In this document: one piece after another, positions 44,145-53,747 of the stretch
How the letters are laid out: each line of letters starts with the position of its first letter
Position numbering within the stretch: position 1 is the stretch's first letter
Assembly: GCF_031453675.1 (NCBI RefSeq)
Contig: NZ_JAVIZX010000001.1
Location: 2,564,001-2,628,000, forward strand
Direction of reading: 5' to 3'
Source: Paracidovorax wautersii
GTDB lineage: Bacteria; Pseudomonadota; Gammaproteobacteria; Burkholderiales; Burkholderiaceae_C
Length of the DNA stretch: 64,000 nucleotides
Position numbers and translations under genes: made by a program
Notes under the pieces: model-generated
Databases searched by the model: none
Seen by the model: only the letters and a program-made list of their open reading frames with translations
Told to the model about the DNA's origin: nothing

Positions 44145-45332
44145 TCAGCTGGCCAGGCCGCCTGCCTTGCGCTGGCGCGAGCCGTCTTCCAGGAATGTGT
44201 CGTCTGCCGTGGGTTGCCCTGCCTCGTCCCATTCCTTGCGCGACAGCAGGCGCGTGCGGCCCCGGGCGTCGGGCGGGCCGTAGGTGTCTTCGCGCGCGAC
44301 GCGGCCGCTGGGGTGGAAGGCCTGCTGCGGCCCGGTGGGTTGCTGATCCCGCGTCAGCTGCCGGCGCTCGGCCAGCCGGCCGTCGTCGCCGTACAGCTCC
44401 TGGGCGATGCGGACCTGGTCACCTTCGCCGCGCACCGTGGAGCGCTCGCGCAGCGCGCCGTTCAGGTACCAGCGTTCCAGCGCCACTTCATGGCCGCCGG
44501 CAAAGCCGCGCTGTTCGGTGAGCTGGCCTGAGGCACCCCAGCGGCGCAGGCTAGCCAGTGGGCCTCGGCGGTCAGGCAGCGCCAGGTCGTCGGCGTCGAA
44601 GATGCGCTCTTCGCGCAGCACGGACCGGCCGGCCTCGTTGCTGTAGCTGCGGTGCACGCGCCGGCCCTGCTCGCGCAGTTGCTCCGCGGTGACGACGCCG
44701 TCCGCGTCCCATACCGTGCTGCTCAGTAGCCGCCCCCGGTCGTAGCGCACCTGGGCCGCCTTGATGCCCCGGGCGCTGTAGAGCACCGTGTCGGTGGCGC
44801 CACTGGCAAAGCCGCAGGGCTGGCGGTCTTCGTCGAACAGGCTGGCGGCCGGGCACTGCAGCCGCTGCGGCTGGCCCACGGCGTTGTATTCGAGGACGAA
44901 CTGCTCGCGTCCCTCGGCATGGACGGCCAGCCGTTCCAGCCGCCCCTGTTCGCTGAACCGGCGCACGGCGCCCTGGGTGCGGCCGTTGTCCGCGGTTTCT
45001 TCCCGCTTGAGCTGCCCACTGGGCCAGAACTCGGCCACGCGGCCGTGGCTGTTGCCGCGCTCGTTGACTGTGCGCTCCCGCAGCAGCCGGCCCTCGCGGT
45101 CGAAGAAGCGCTCCAGGCCGACGAAGCGGCCATTGCGCAGTTCCTGCTCGCGCTGCAGCTGGCCGGAGTCCACATCGCGGCAGCGCATCAGGCCCGTCAG
45201 CCCGGCCGTCTCCGCACCGTTGGAGGGATTGACGGAGCGGCCGTCCACTTCGCAGCGTTGCAGCCCCCAGGCGCCCGTGGATATTGCGCTGGCAGCTATT
45301 AAAAGAAGAGTGTTCAGTGGGCGGCGCAGCAT
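44145..45332 (-). CDS. Exported YwqK/MORN-like repeat protein
   Basis: The 395-residue protein has a signal peptide (LRRPLNTLLLIAASAISTGA) and then tandem short repeats of the MORN-2/YwqK type, for example GRVAEFWPSGQLKREETADN and LERWYLNGALRERSTVRGEG. These are beta-hairpin repeats, each centred on a W/F-x-x-x-G-x-L pattern. YwqK-like proteins are often annotated as antitoxins, but there is no evidence of that here; the function is unknown. The start at 45332 lies 17 bases after the RsmI-like stop, so it is the third gene of a maf operon. Part of the signal peptide is encoded by a piece of the small dispersed repeat. Confidence 0.72.
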   Translation of the reverse strand: MLRRPLNTLLLIAASAISTGAWGLQRCEVDGRSVNPSNGAETAGLTGLMRCRDVDSGQLQREQELRNGRFVGLERFFDREGRLLRERTVNERGNSHGRVAEFWPSGQLKREETADNGRTQGAVRRFSEQGRLERLAVHAEGREQFVLEYNAVGQPQRLQCPAASLFDEDRQPCGFASGATDTVLYSARGIKAAQVRYDRGRLLSSTVWDADGVVTAEQLREQGRRVHRSYSNEAGRSVLREERIFDADDLALPDRRGPLASLRRWGASGQLTEQRGFAGGHEVALERWYLNGALRERSTVRGEGDQVRIAQELYGDDGRLAERRQLTRDQQPTGPQQAFHPSGRVAREDTYGPPDARGRTRLLSRKEWDEAGQPTADDTFLEDGSRQRKAGGLAS

Positions 45333-45349
45333 GACAGTGGGGTAAGGCG

Positions 45350-46135
45350 TTACCGCCCGATGGCAAATACCGTGGGCGTGCGGTTGTCGGGCGCGTCGGG
45401 CTGCTGGCGCCACTGGCGCACCAGGCGGCTGGCGTGGCGCGCGGTGGGCAGGGTGATGCCGCTGGCCATCGCCAGGCGCGTGTTGGCCTGCAGCGTCTGA
45501 AGCAGCGACTGCCACAGCGCGGCATTGCGGTAGGGGGTTTCGATGAAGAGCTGGGTCTGGCCCTGCTTGAGCGCCAGCGACTCCAGCTCGCGGATGCGCT
45601 GGGTGCGCTGGCCGGCGTCCTGCGGCAGGTAGCCGGTGAAGGCGAACTCCTGGCCGTTGAGTCCGCTGGCCGCCAGCGCGAGCAGCAGAGAGACGGGGCC
45701 CACCAGCGGCACGACGGGAATGCCGAGGTCGTGCGCGGCCCGTACGACCGAGCTGCCCGGATCGGCCACGGCGGGCATGCCGGCCTCACTCACCAGCCCC
45801 ATGGCGTGGCCCGCCAGCGCTGGCGCCAGCAGTGGACGGGCGTCGAACGTGGCGTGGCCGGCGCCGCCGTGGTCGCCCTTCTTGTGCACCTCGCGCGGCA
45901 GCTCTGTGATCTGCTGCGCCTGCAGCGCGGCCGCCAGCGGATGAAGGGCGTCGATGCGCTTGAGATAGGCGCGCGTGCTCTTGGCGTTCTCGCAGATCCA
46001 GTGCGTCAGGCGCGCAGCGGTCTGCAGGGTGCCTTCGGGCAGGGCGTCCTGCAGCGGTGTCTGGGTGTCACAGCCGAAATCCAGCGGCGCGGGCACCAGG
46101 TACAGGGTGCCGGGCGTGGTGGCAGCGGTACTCAT
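45350..46135 (-). CDS. SAM-dependent methyltransferase, RsmI-like (tetrapyrrole methylase family)
   Basis: The 261-residue protein has the tetrapyrrole methylase fold used by RsmI, which methylates C1402 of 16S rRNA. Visible features are GTLYLVPAPLDFG at the start, VSEAGMPAVADPGSSVVRAA and VPLVGPVSLLLALAASGLNG in the SAM-binding centre, and a late QTQLFIETPYRNAALW. It departs from E. coli RsmI in length and in the N-terminal region, so it may be a paralogue with another target. Its start overlaps the maf stop as ATGA, implying translational coupling. Confidence 0.8.
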   Translation of the reverse strand: MSTAATTPGTLYLVPAPLDFGCDTQTPLQDALPEGTLQTAARLTHWICENAKSTRAYLKRIDALHPLAAALQAQQITELPREVHKKGDHGGAGHATFDARPLLAPALAGHAMGLVSEAGMPAVADPGSSVVRAAHDLGIPVVPLVGPVSLLLALAASGLNGQEFAFTGYLPQDAGQRTQRIRELESLALKQGQTQLFIETPYRNAALWQSLLQTLQANTRLAMASGITLPTARHASRLVRQWRQQPDAPDNRTPTVFAIGR

Positions 46136-46731
46136 GGCAGCGTCAATCCTGCGGCGCGCAGCATGCGGCAGGTGCGGATCAGCGGCAGGCCGACGAGGGC
46201 AGTCGGGTCGTCGCTGTCGATGGCGTCGAGCAAGGCGATGCCCAGGCCCTCGCTCTTGGCACTGCCGGCGCAGTCGTAGGGTTGCTCGGCCCGCAGGTAG
46301 CGCTCGATCTCAGGGTCGGACAGATCGCGGAACTGCACGCGCACCGGCGCCAGGTCCACCTGCTCGAAGCCCGTGGCCAGGCAAACCACGGCCACCGCGG
46401 TCTGGAAGACCACGGTCTGGCCGCGCATCTGCTGCAACTGGAGCGTGGCGCGCTCGTGGGTGCCCGGCTTGCCCAGCGGCTGGCCGGCGAGGTCGGCGAC
46501 CTGGTCCGATCCGATCACCACGGCATCCGGGTGCTGGGCGGCCACGGCGCGGGCCTTGGCGAGGGCCAGGCGCAGGGCGAGCGCCTTCGGGGACTCGCCG
46601 GCGGCGGGGGTCTCATCCACATCGGGTGCGGCGACGTCGAAGGGCAGGGCCAGGCGGGTCAGCAGTTCGCGGCGGTAGCGCGAGGTCGAGCCCAGTACCA
46701 GGGGCCGGGGCAGGGAGGACGGTTCAAGCAT
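46132..46731 (-). CDS. Maf-family nucleotide pyrophosphatase, YceF type
   Basis: This 199-residue house-cleaning enzyme begins PLVLGSTSRYRRELL, the Maf signature, and has VIGSDQVADLAGQPLGKPG for the catalytic site. The SDQ triad separates YceF-type enzymes, which hydrolyse 7-methyl-GTP, from the dTTP/UTP-specific YhdE type. Its late YDCAGSAKSEGLGIALLDAI also fits. It is divergent from yceD across only 26 bp, so their promoters must overlap. Downstream it is coupled to the RsmI-like gene. Confidence 0.88.
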   Translation of the reverse strand: MLEPSSLPRPLVLGSTSRYRRELLTRLALPFDVAAPDVDETPAAGESPKALALRLALAKARAVAAQHPDAVVIGSDQVADLAGQPLGKPGTHERATLQLQQMRGQTVVFQTAVAVVCLATGFEQVDLAPVRVQFRDLSDPEIERYLRAEQPYDCAGSAKSEGLGIALLDAIDSDDPTALVGLPLIRTCRMLRAAGLTLP

Positions 46732-46757
46732 GGCGTCGATTCTCTTACACTGCCCGC

Positions 46758-47309
46758 ATGACCAAGGAACACTCCCCCGACCGGTTGGACGTCAAGGCCT
46801 TCGCCCAGGCCGGTGCACACCTGTCCGGTCACGACTCGCTCCTGAAATATGAGCGGCTGGCGTCCGAAGCCAAAGGGCTGCATCCCGATCTGCTGGTGGA
46901 CTGGCAAGCCCATGGCGAGGTCCGCGCGACGCACGGCATCGGCGGCCAGATCTGGCTGCACCTGACGGTGCGCGCGCTCTTCCCCATGACCTGCCAGCGC
47001 TGCCTGACGACCGTCGACGTGCCGCTGGAGGTGGACCGGGAATTCCGCTTCGTCGCGGACGAGGCCACCGCCGAGGCCCTGGACGACGACAGCGAAGAAG
47101 ACCTGCTCGCCCTGAGCCGCGAATTCAACCTGCGCGAACTGATCGAGGACGAACTGTTGATGGCCCTGCCCGTGGTGCCCCGCCACGAAGAGTGCCCCAC
47201 GGCCATGCCGCTCGCCTCCACCGATGAGGATTTCGAAGAGGCCAACGCCCAGAAGCCCAACCCCTTCGCAGCCCTGGCTTCGCTGCGCAAGGACAAGCCG
47301 GACGCATAG
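46758..47309 (+). CDS. yceD: YceD family (DUF177) protein
   Basis: The 183-residue protein is the conserved partner of rpmF. Landmarks are GQIWLHLTVRALFPMTCQRC with a CxxC, a Leu/Val-rich centre and an acidic LDDDSEEDLLALSREFNLRE, ending with FAALASLRKDK. YceD/DUF177 proteins are implicated in 23S rRNA accumulation or metabolism. Order yceD-rpmF-plsX-fabH is near universal in Proteobacteria. The gene is only 26 bp from the divergent maf start. Confidence 0.9.
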   Translation: MTKEHSPDRLDVKAFAQAGAHLSGHDSLLKYERLASEAKGLHPDLLVDWQAHGEVRATHGIGGQIWLHLTVRALFPMTCQRCLTTVDVPLEVDREFRFVADEATAEALDDDSEEDLLALSREFNLRELIEDELLMALPVVPRHEECPTAMPLASTDEDFEEANAQKPNPFAALASLRKDKPDA

Positions 47310-47324
47310 TTCGAAGACGGGGCT

Positions 47325-47353
47325 TTGGCCTCCAAAACCATTTGCGATATAAT
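47325..47353 (+). promoter_or_regulatory. Sigma-70 promoter for rpmF and the fab operon
   Basis: TATAAT at 47348-47353 is a perfect -10 box, with TTGGCC at 47325-47330 at a 17-base spacing. It lies between yceD and rpmF, about 80 bases before the rpmF start. Confidence 0.75.
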
Positions 47354-47435
47354 CGAGGGCTTCTCGCGAATCCCCCTCGTGTCTTTTATGGGCTGATCGC
47401 GTTTTTACCAACCCTTCAAGACTCAGGAGCCGATC

Positions 47436-47618
47436 ATGGCTGTTCAACAAAACAAAAAGTCCCCCTCCAAGCGCGGCATGCACCGTTCGCACAATGCCCT
47501 GACGGTGCCGGGCACCGCCGTGGAAACCACCACCGGTGAAACGCACCTGCGCCACCACATCAGCCCCAACGGCTTCTACCGTGGCCGCCAAGTGCTGAAG
47601 AACAAGTCTGAAGCCTGA
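47436..47618 (+). CDS. rpmF: 50S ribosomal protein L32
   Basis: The 60-residue protein begins [20 protein letters not shown], the L32 signature, and is highly basic. It lacks the Cys pair of zinc-binding L32 forms. CAGGAG precedes the start by 7 bases. It is followed by a strong terminator-like hairpin at 47634 before plsX, which may set the ratio of ribosomal to lipid genes. Confidence 0.97.
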   Translation: MAVQQNKKSPSKRGMHRSHNALTVPGTAVETTTGETHLRHHISPNGFYRGRQVLKNKSEA

Positions 47619-47633
47619 CCCGGTTCGGCGCCC

Positions 47634-47670
47634 AAGGCCCGTTGCTACAAAAAATGTAGCGCGGGCCTTT
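47634..47670 (+). terminator. Terminator or attenuator between rpmF and plsX
   Basis: AAGGCCCG pairs with CGGGCCTT, and the inner GCTACA pairs with TGTAGC around AAAAA. It is followed by TGTCTTTTTCG. The inner part resembles the small dispersed repeat family. It would end most rpmF transcripts unless read through. Confidence 0.8.
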
Positions 47671-47727
47671 GTCTTTTTCGTCGTATTCCCTTTTCTTCCA
47701 GCCGCGCTCGCGGCTCTTTAGTCGCCC

Positions 47728-48783
47728 ATGATCACACTGGCTGTTGACTGTATGGGGGGCGACCATGGCCCCCGCGTCACGCTGGCGGCATGCCGCCAGT
47801 TTCTTGCAACCCATGCCGAGGCCCGCCTGCTGCTGGTAGGGCTGCCCGAGAGCCTGCAGGCGTTCGCCCATGAGCGGGCAACGATCGTGGCCGCTTCCGA
47901 AGTGGTGACGATGGATGACCCGGTGGAGGTCGCCCTTCGCCGCAAAAAGGATTCATCGATGCGGGTGGCCATCCAGCAGGTGAAGGATGGCAATGCCCAG
48001 GCCGCCGTATCGGCTGGCAACACTGGCGCTTTGATGGCGATCGCCCGCTATCTGCTCAAGACATTGGACGGCATCGATCGGCCTGCCATCGCCACGCAGA
48101 TGCCGAATGCCCGCGGCGGCGCCACCACCGTGCTGGACCTGGGCGCCAATGTCGATTGCACTGCGGAACATCTGTTGCAATTCGCCGTGATGGGGTCGGC
48201 CCTGGTTTCCGCGTTGCAGGAGGGAGGCGAGCCGACGGTGGGCTTGCTGAATATCGGCGAGGAAGCCATCAAAGGCAGCGAAGTGATCAAGGCTGCGGGT
48301 GAACTGCTGCGATCTGCGGGCAAATCGGGCGATCTCAATTTCTACGGCAACGTCGAAGGCAACGATATCTTCAAGGGCGTTGTAGACATCGTGGTGTGTG
48401 ACGGTTTTGTCGGCAACGTGGCGCTCAAGGCGAGCGAGGGCGTGGCATCGATGATCGTTGGCGCGCTGAAGCAGGAGTTCAAGCGCAATATCTTCACCAA
48501 ACTTGCAGCCATCATTGCCTATCCGGTGCTTTCGGCCTTGATGCGTCGCATGGACCACCGACGTTACAACGGCGCGGCCCTGTTGGGGCTCCGCGGACTG
48601 GTGTTCAAGAGCCATGGATCGGCCGACGCTCTCGCCTATGAGCAGGCTTTGAACCGCGCGTATGATGCAGCCCGCAACAACCTGCTCGACCGCGTCCGGA
48701 CGCGGGTTGCGCACGCAGCGCCGCTTCTGGCGCCAGCCGATGCGCAGGTGCCTCCCTCCGGAATGGCCGCGGCCACACATTGA
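47728..48783 (+). CDS. plsX: Phosphate acyltransferase PlsX
   Basis: PlsX converts acyl-ACP to acyl-phosphate, the donor for the first step of phospholipid synthesis. The 351-residue protein opens [20 protein letters not shown], a clear family start. It includes [18 protein letters not shown] and [20 protein letters not shown]. The last about 35 residues form an Ala/Pro-rich tail. Its stop overlaps the fabH start by one base (TGATG), so translation is coupled. Confidence 0.95.
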   Translation: MITLAVDCMGGDHGPRVTLAACRQFLATHAEARLLLVGLPESLQAFAHERATIVAASEVVTMDDPVEVALRRKKDSSMRVAIQQVKDGNAQAAVSAGNTGALMAIARYLLKTLDGIDRPAIATQMPNARGGATTVLDLGANVDCTAEHLLQFAVMGSALVSALQEGGEPTVGLLNIGEEAIKGSEVIKAAGELLRSAGKSGDLNFYGNVEGNDIFKGVVDIVVCDGFVGNVALKASEGVASMIVGALKQEFKRNIFTKLAAIIAYPVLSALMRRMDHRRYNGAALLGLRGLVFKSHGSADALAYEQALNRAYDAARNNLLDRVRTRVAHAAPLLAPADAQVPPSGMAAATH

Positions 48784-49760
48784 TGAGACGCTATTCCCGT
48801 ATCAAAGGCACCGGCAGCTACCTGCCGCCAAGGCGCCTGTCCAATGCCGATTTGGTGGCCGAACTCGCACAGCGCGGGGTCGATACTTCGGACGAGTGGA
48901 TCGTCGAACGCACCGGCATCCGCGCGCGGCACTTTGCCGAGACCGATGTCGCCAGCAGTGACCTGGCACTTGAGGCCTCGCGCCGCGCTCTGGAGGCCGC
49001 TGGCGTCCAGCCGCAGGACATCGACCTGATCATCGTCGCCACGTCCACACCGGACATGGTGTTCCCTTCGACTGCTTGCATCCTGCAGAACAAGCTGGGG
49101 GCCAACGGCTGCCCGGCCTTCGACGTGCAGGCTGTCTGCAGCGGTTTCGTCTACGCGCTGTCCGTGGCGGATTCCATGATCCAGTCCGGGGCCGCGAACC
49201 GGGCGCTGGTGGTGGGTTCGGAGGTCTTCAGCCGCCTGCTCGACTTCAATGACCGCACCACCTGCGTTCTGTTCGGCGACGGTGCCGGCGCGGTCGTGCT
49301 CGAGGCGTCCGATACGCCGGGCATTCTGGCGAGCGAATTGCGTGCCGACGGCAAGCATGTGGGCATCCTGTGTGTGCCGGGCAATGTCCTGGGCGGACAG
49401 ATTCTGGGCGACCCGCTGCTCAAGATGGACGGCCAGGCCGTCTTCAAGCTGGCGGTGGGGCTGCTGGAAAAGGCGGCCCGCGCCACGCTGGACAAGGCCG
49501 GTCTGACGGACGCGGACATCGACTGGCTGGTGCCCCACCAGGCCAATATCCGCATCATGCAAAGCACGGCCAAGAAGCTTGGCCTGTCCATGGAAAAGGT
49601 GATCGTCACCGTGGGCGAGCACGGCAACACCTCGGCGGCCTCGATTCCGCTGGCGCTGGACCATGGTGTGCGCAACGGCCAGATCCTTCCGGGGCAAACG
49701 CTCATGCTGGAAGGCGTGGGCGGTGGCTTCACCTGGGGTGCGGTGCTCCTCAAAATGTAG
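48783..49760 (+). CDS. fabH: 3-oxoacyl-ACP synthase III
   Basis: FabH starts fatty-acid synthesis by condensing acetyl-CoA with malonyl-ACP. The 325-residue protein has the Cys-His-Asn triad: Cys in [13 protein letters not shown], His in [12 protein letters not shown], Asn in [13 protein letters not shown] 48783 overlaps the plsX stop. Its last codons and stop lie inside a copy of the small dispersed repeat, so the C-terminus LLKM was partly shaped by that repeat. Confidence 0.96.
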   Translation: MRRYSRIKGTGSYLPPRRLSNADLVAELAQRGVDTSDEWIVERTGIRARHFAETDVASSDLALEASRRALEAAGVQPQDIDLIIVATSTPDMVFPSTACILQNKLGANGCPAFDVQAVCSGFVYALSVADSMIQSGAANRALVVGSEVFSRLLDFNDRTTCVLFGDGAGAVVLEASDTPGILASELRADGKHVGILCVPGNVLGGQILGDPLLKMDGQAVFKLAVGLLEKAARATLDKAGLTDADIDWLVPHQANIRIMQSTAKKLGLSMEKVIVTVGEHGNTSAASIPLALDHGVRNGQILPGQTLMLEGVGGGFTWGAVLLKM

Positions 49761-49800
49761 CGCTATTCGCTTGTTGGTAGGGCGCTAGAGCCTGTTTTTA
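49752..49800 (+). repeat. Small dispersed repeat overlapping the fabH stop
   Basis: AAAATGTAGCGCTATTCGC, then GGTAGGGCGCTAGAGCC and TGTTTTT match the family. The TAG in its first block serves as the fabH stop codon. It fills the whole fabH-fabD gap. Confidence 0.65.
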
Positions 49801-49803
49801 TTC

Positions 49804-50769
49804 ATGTTTCAAACGATGTCGAAGTCTTTTGCTTTCGTTTTTCCTGGGCAGGGCTCCCAATCGGTCGGCATGCTGGATGGCTGGGGCGACCACCCCGCCG
49901 TGGCGCAGACCGTGCAGGAAGCCTCGGACGCCCTGGGAGAGGACGTGGGCCGCCTGATCCAGGAAGGTCCCAAGGAATCCCTGGCCCTCACTACCAACAC
50001 CCAGCCTGTGATGCTCGTCGCCGGCGTCGCCGCGTGGCGCGTCTGGACCGCCGAAGGGGGCGCCTTGCCGGTCGCCGTTGCGGGTCACTCGCTGGGTGAG
50101 TATTCGGCCCTCGTGGCCTCCGGGGTGCTGACCCTGGAGCAAGCAGCGCCGCTGGTGCGCCTGCGCGCCGCTGCCATGCAGGAAGCCGTGCCCGTCGGGA
50201 CTGGCGCCATGGCCGCCATCCTGGGCATGGATGCAGCCAAGGTCATCTCCGGCTGCGCCGAGGCTGCGGCTTCGTTCGGCGCCGGCTCTGCAGAAGTTGT
50301 GGAGGCCGTGAACTTCAACGACCCGGCCCAGACCGTGATCGCGGGCACCAAGGCCGGTGTCGACAAGGCGTGCGAGGTGCTCAAGGCCGCCGGCGCCAAG
50401 CGCGCATTGCCGCTGCCCGTGTCGGCGCCTTTCCATTCCAGCCTCATGAAGCCCGCGGCCGAGAAGCTGCGCGAAGCGCTGGCGTCGACCCCCCTCGCTG
50501 CGCCCCGGATTCCGGTGGTGAACAACGTCGACGTGGCTGTCGAGCAAGACGCCGACGCCATCCGCGACGCGCTGTACCGCCAGGCCTTCGGTGCCGTGCG
50601 CTGGGTGGAATGCGTCCAGGCGCTCAAGGCCCGCGGCGTGACCCATCTCATCGAATGCGGTCCCGGCAAGGTTCTGGCCGGCATGACCAAGCGCATCGAC
50701 CCCGAACTGGTGGGTGCTTCCCTGTATGACACGGCCACCTTGGCCGAGACCCGAGAACTGCTGGCATGA
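49804..50769 (+). CDS. fabD: Malonyl-CoA:ACP transacylase
   Basis: FabD loads malonyl groups on ACP. The 321-residue protein has FVFPGQGSQSVGM, the nucleophile Ser in AGHSLGEYSALVA and the catalytic His in SAPFHSSLMKPA. Start 49804 is taken; ATG 49816 (MSKSFAFVFPG) is equally plausible because neither has a clear Shine-Dalgarno, the upstream gap being repeat sequence. Its stop overlaps fabG as ATGA. Confidence 0.95.
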   Translation: MFQTMSKSFAFVFPGQGSQSVGMLDGWGDHPAVAQTVQEASDALGEDVGRLIQEGPKESLALTTNTQPVMLVAGVAAWRVWTAEGGALPVAVAGHSLGEYSALVASGVLTLEQAAPLVRLRAAAMQEAVPVGTGAMAAILGMDAAKVISGCAEAAASFGAGSAEVVEAVNFNDPAQTVIAGTKAGVDKACEVLKAAGAKRALPLPVSAPFHSSLMKPAAEKLREALASTPLAAPRIPVVNNVDVAVEQDADAIRDALYRQAFGAVRWVECVQALKARGVTHLIECGPGKVLAGMTKRIDPELVGASLYDTATLAETRELLA

Positions 50770-51512
50770 CCGACACCACTGCAAACCCTTCCCAGATCGC
50801 CCTTGTGACGGGCGCGACGCGCGGCATCGGCGCGGCCATCGCCGCGGAACTGTCGGCCCGCGGCTACCGCGTCATCGGCACGGCAACCAGCGAAGGCGGT
50901 GCTGCCAGCATCACGCAGGCGCTCGCTGCGTCCGGTGGCAAAGGAGTGGTCCTGAATGTCACTGACGGCGCCGCCGTGGATGCGCTGACCGATGCCATCG
51001 TCAAGGAATACGGCGGTTTGCATGTCTTGGTGAACAACGCCGGCATCACCCGTGACACCCTGGCGATGCGTATGAAGGACGACGATTGGGATGCAGTGGT
51101 CGACACCAACCTGAAGGCGGTCTTCCGTGTCAGCCGCGCGGCCATCCGTCCCATGATGAAGCAGCGCTTCGGCCGCATCATCAACATCACGAGCGTGGTC
51201 GGTGCATCGGGCAATCCCGGTCAGGCCAACTACGCCGCCGCCAAGGCGGGCGTGGCGGGAATGACCCGCGCGCTGGCGCGCGAACTGGGCAGCCGCGGCA
51301 TCACGGTCAACTGCGTCGCCCCGGGGTTCATTGCCACCGATATGACGGCGGAATTGCCCGAAGAGCAGAAAAAAGCGCTCAAATCGCAGATCGCCCTGGG
51401 CGACCTGGGGCAGCCCAGCGACATCGCGCACGCCGTCGCGTACCTGGCCTCCGCCGGCGCAGGTTATGTGACGGGGCAGGAATTGCACGTCAATGGCGGC
51501 ATGTACATGTAA
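50766..51512 (+). CDS. fabG: 3-oxoacyl-ACP reductase
   Basis: FabG does the first reduction of the elongation cycle with NADPH. The 248-residue short-chain dehydrogenase has GATRGIGAAIA for the cofactor, VNNAGITRDTL, and the active-site Ser with Tyr-x-x-x-Lys in NYAAAKAGVAG. The C-terminus GQELHVNGGMYM is typical. It overlaps fabD by four bases and precedes acpP by 103 bp, where TAGAAT near 51576 may be part of an acpP promoter. Confidence 0.96.
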   Translation: MTDTTANPSQIALVTGATRGIGAAIAAELSARGYRVIGTATSEGGAASITQALAASGGKGVVLNVTDGAAVDALTDAIVKEYGGLHVLVNNAGITRDTLAMRMKDDDWDAVVDTNLKAVFRVSRAAIRPMMKQRFGRIINITSVVGASGNPGQANYAAAKAGVAGMTRALARELGSRGITVNCVAPGFIATDMTAELPEEQKKALKSQIALGDLGQPSDIAHAVAYLASAGAGYVTGQELHVNGGMYM

Positions 51513-51579
51513 TTGAAGAGAGTTGGCGCCGATTACTCCGCTCGGCGGGCCGGTAAGGGAGTTCTCCCGAACCAGCTAG

Positions 51580-51855
<276 letters not shown>

Positions 51856-51896
51856 GCGCCTTCGAGCCCAGAGCGAACAGCAGAAAGTTTTAGCGC

Positions 51897-53141
51897 ATGA
51901 GCCGTCGTCGCGTTGTCGTGACCGGCCTGGGTTGCATCAGTCCCGTGGGTAACACGGTGGCAGACGCCTGGGCCAACATCCTTGCCGGCCAATCCGGCAT
52001 TGGCCTCATCACCAAGTTCGACGCGTCGAACTTCGCCTGCAAGATCGCCGGCGAGGTCAAAGGGTTTGATGTGGAGTCCTACATCAGCGCCAAGGATGCG
52101 CGGACGATGGACACCTTCATCCACTATGGCATCGCCGCGGCCCAGGAGGCCATCCGCGATGCAGGCCTGCCCACGGGCGAGGCGCTGGATGAAGAGCTGG
52201 CCACACGCATCGGCTGCATCATCGGCTCTGGTATCGGCGGCCTGCCGCTGATCGAAGGAACGCACGCGGAATATGCCAATCGCGGGCCGCGCCGCATCAC
52301 CCCATTCTTCGTGCCGGCTTCCATTATCAATATGGTGGCCGGGCACGTGTCCATGAAGTTCGGCTTCAAGGGGCCCAACCTGTCCGTCGTCACGGCGTGC
52401 ACGACGGGTCTGCACTGCATCGGCGAGGCCGCGCGCAAGATCGAGTACGGCGATGCCGACGTGATCGTGGCGGGCGGCAGCGAGGCCACGGTCTCGCCGC
52501 TGGGCGTGGGTGGCTTCGCGGCCATGCGGGCTCTGTCCACACGCAACGACGATCCGCAGACGGCGTCCCGTCCCTGGGACAAGGACCGCGACGGCTTCGT
52601 GCTGGGCGAGGGCGCCGGCGTGATGGTGCTGGAAGAGTACGAGCACGCCAAGGCCCGCGGCGCGACGATCTACGCCGAGGTCAGCGGCTACGGTATGAGT
52701 GCCGACGCCGGTCACATGACGGCGCCGAACATGGACGGCCCCCGCCGGGCCATGCAGGCTGCGCTGCGCAATGCCGGTATCAACGCCGACCAGGTGGACT
52801 ACCTCAATGCGCACGGCACCTCGACGCCTCTGGGCGACCTGAACGAAACCAATGCCATCAAGGCCGCCCTGGGCGACCATGCCAAGAAGATGGTGGTCAG
52901 CTCGACCAAGTCCATGACCGGCCACTTGCTGGGTGGGGCGGGCGGGATCGAGAGCGTGTTCACCGTGCTGGCACTGCGTGACCAGAAGGCGCCGCCGACG
53001 ATCAACCTCTTCGAGCAGGATCCGGAATGCGATCTGGATTACTGTGCCAATGCCGCCCGTGACATGAAGATCGACATTGCCGTGAAGAACAATTTCGGCT
53101 TTGGCGGCACGAACGGCACGCTGGTCTTCAAGCGCGTCTGA
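51897..53141 (+). CDS. fabF: 3-oxoacyl-ACP synthase II
   Basis: FabF elongates acyl chains by condensation with malonyl-ACP. The 414-residue protein has the nucleophile Cys in [16 protein letters not shown] and the two His in [12 protein letters not shown] and [12 protein letters not shown], plus the [16 protein letters not shown] end. It starts 41 bases after acpP. The operon continues with a small membrane protein and rpoE, an arrangement seen in related betaproteobacteria. Confidence 0.97.
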   Translation: MSRRRVVVTGLGCISPVGNTVADAWANILAGQSGIGLITKFDASNFACKIAGEVKGFDVESYISAKDARTMDTFIHYGIAAAQEAIRDAGLPTGEALDEELATRIGCIIGSGIGGLPLIEGTHAEYANRGPRRITPFFVPASIINMVAGHVSMKFGFKGPNLSVVTACTTGLHCIGEAARKIEYGDADVIVAGGSEATVSPLGVGGFAAMRALSTRNDDPQTASRPWDKDRDGFVLGEGAGVMVLEEYEHAKARGATIYAEVSGYGMSADAGHMTAPNMDGPRRAMQAALRNAGINADQVDYLNAHGTSTPLGDLNETNAIKAALGDHAKKMVVSSTKSMTGHLLGGAGGIESVFTVLALRDQKAPPTINLFEQDPECDLDYCANAARDMKIDIAVKNNFGFGGTNGTLVFKRV

Positions 53142-53180
53142 TCCCGCACGACTCCCGGCCGTGCATGCGCAGGGAGCCTG

Positions 53181-53747
53181 ATGCCTCAAGGCCCAACCAA
53201 CGCAGTGCCGGCCGTCCCGCCGGGATTGGCGTCTGCGCCGGCCGTGCGATTTCCCCTTGTTCGCAGTGGGCGGCTGCTCGCCGCGCTACTGGCCTGTGCC
53301 CTGCTGGCGCCGGCCACGATGGGGGGCATCATGTGGCAAGGGCATTTTCCTTCTCCACTTCACGGCCTCGTCTTCGTGCTCATCTGGCTGCTGGCAGCGA
53401 CTGCGGCAGTTCTTTGGTGGCGCAGATTGCCTGCCGCAGGCTGGCTCGACTGGAACGGTGCGGAATGGATGGTCCAGGCCGAGGGCGTACCGCAGCGGGT
53501 GTGTCCGGCCCAGTCCATGGAGGTGGCCGTGGATGTACAGGAGGCCCTGCTGCTGCGCTGCGCGTGGGGTCCCGGAGCGCGGTGCGTGTGGCTCTGGCTG
53601 GAGCGTTGCCATGCACCCACGGCTTGGCTGGCACTGCGCCGGGCTTTGTATGCCCACACATCCCGAGACGCAGACCGCACTGCTGCGATCGATGCGGAGG
53701 TGCGTTCTGCACCGCTCCGCTCCCACCACAACGATGATCCGAGATGA
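53181..53747 (+). CDS. Small membrane protein, YgfX-like
   Basis: The 188-residue protein has two hydrophobic helices (LLAALLACALLAPATMGGIM and GLVFVLIWLLAATAAVLWW). They are followed by a soluble part with WLDWNGAEWMVQAEG and a late LWLERCHAPTAWLALRRALY. This layout resembles YgfX-type proteins, two helices plus a Trp-rich domain, but I cannot confirm the family. It overlaps rpoE by four bases (ATGA), so it is likely translated with it. A role near envelope stress is possible by context only. Confidence 0.65.
   Translation: MPQGPTNAVPAVPPGLASAPAVRFPLVRSGRLLAALLACALLAPATMGGIMWQGHFPSPLHGLVFVLIWLLAATAAVLWWRRLPAAGWLDWNGAEWMVQAEGVPQRVCPAQSMEVAVDVQEALLLRCAWGPGARCVWLWLERCHAPTAWLALRRALYAHTSRDADRTAAIDAEVRSAPLRSHHNDDPR

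Noticed and set aside
44145-45332. YwqK-like protein as an antitoxin with a nearby toxin
   Set aside because: It has a signal peptide and sits in an operon with maf and an RsmI-like gene. No toxin-like gene is adjacent.
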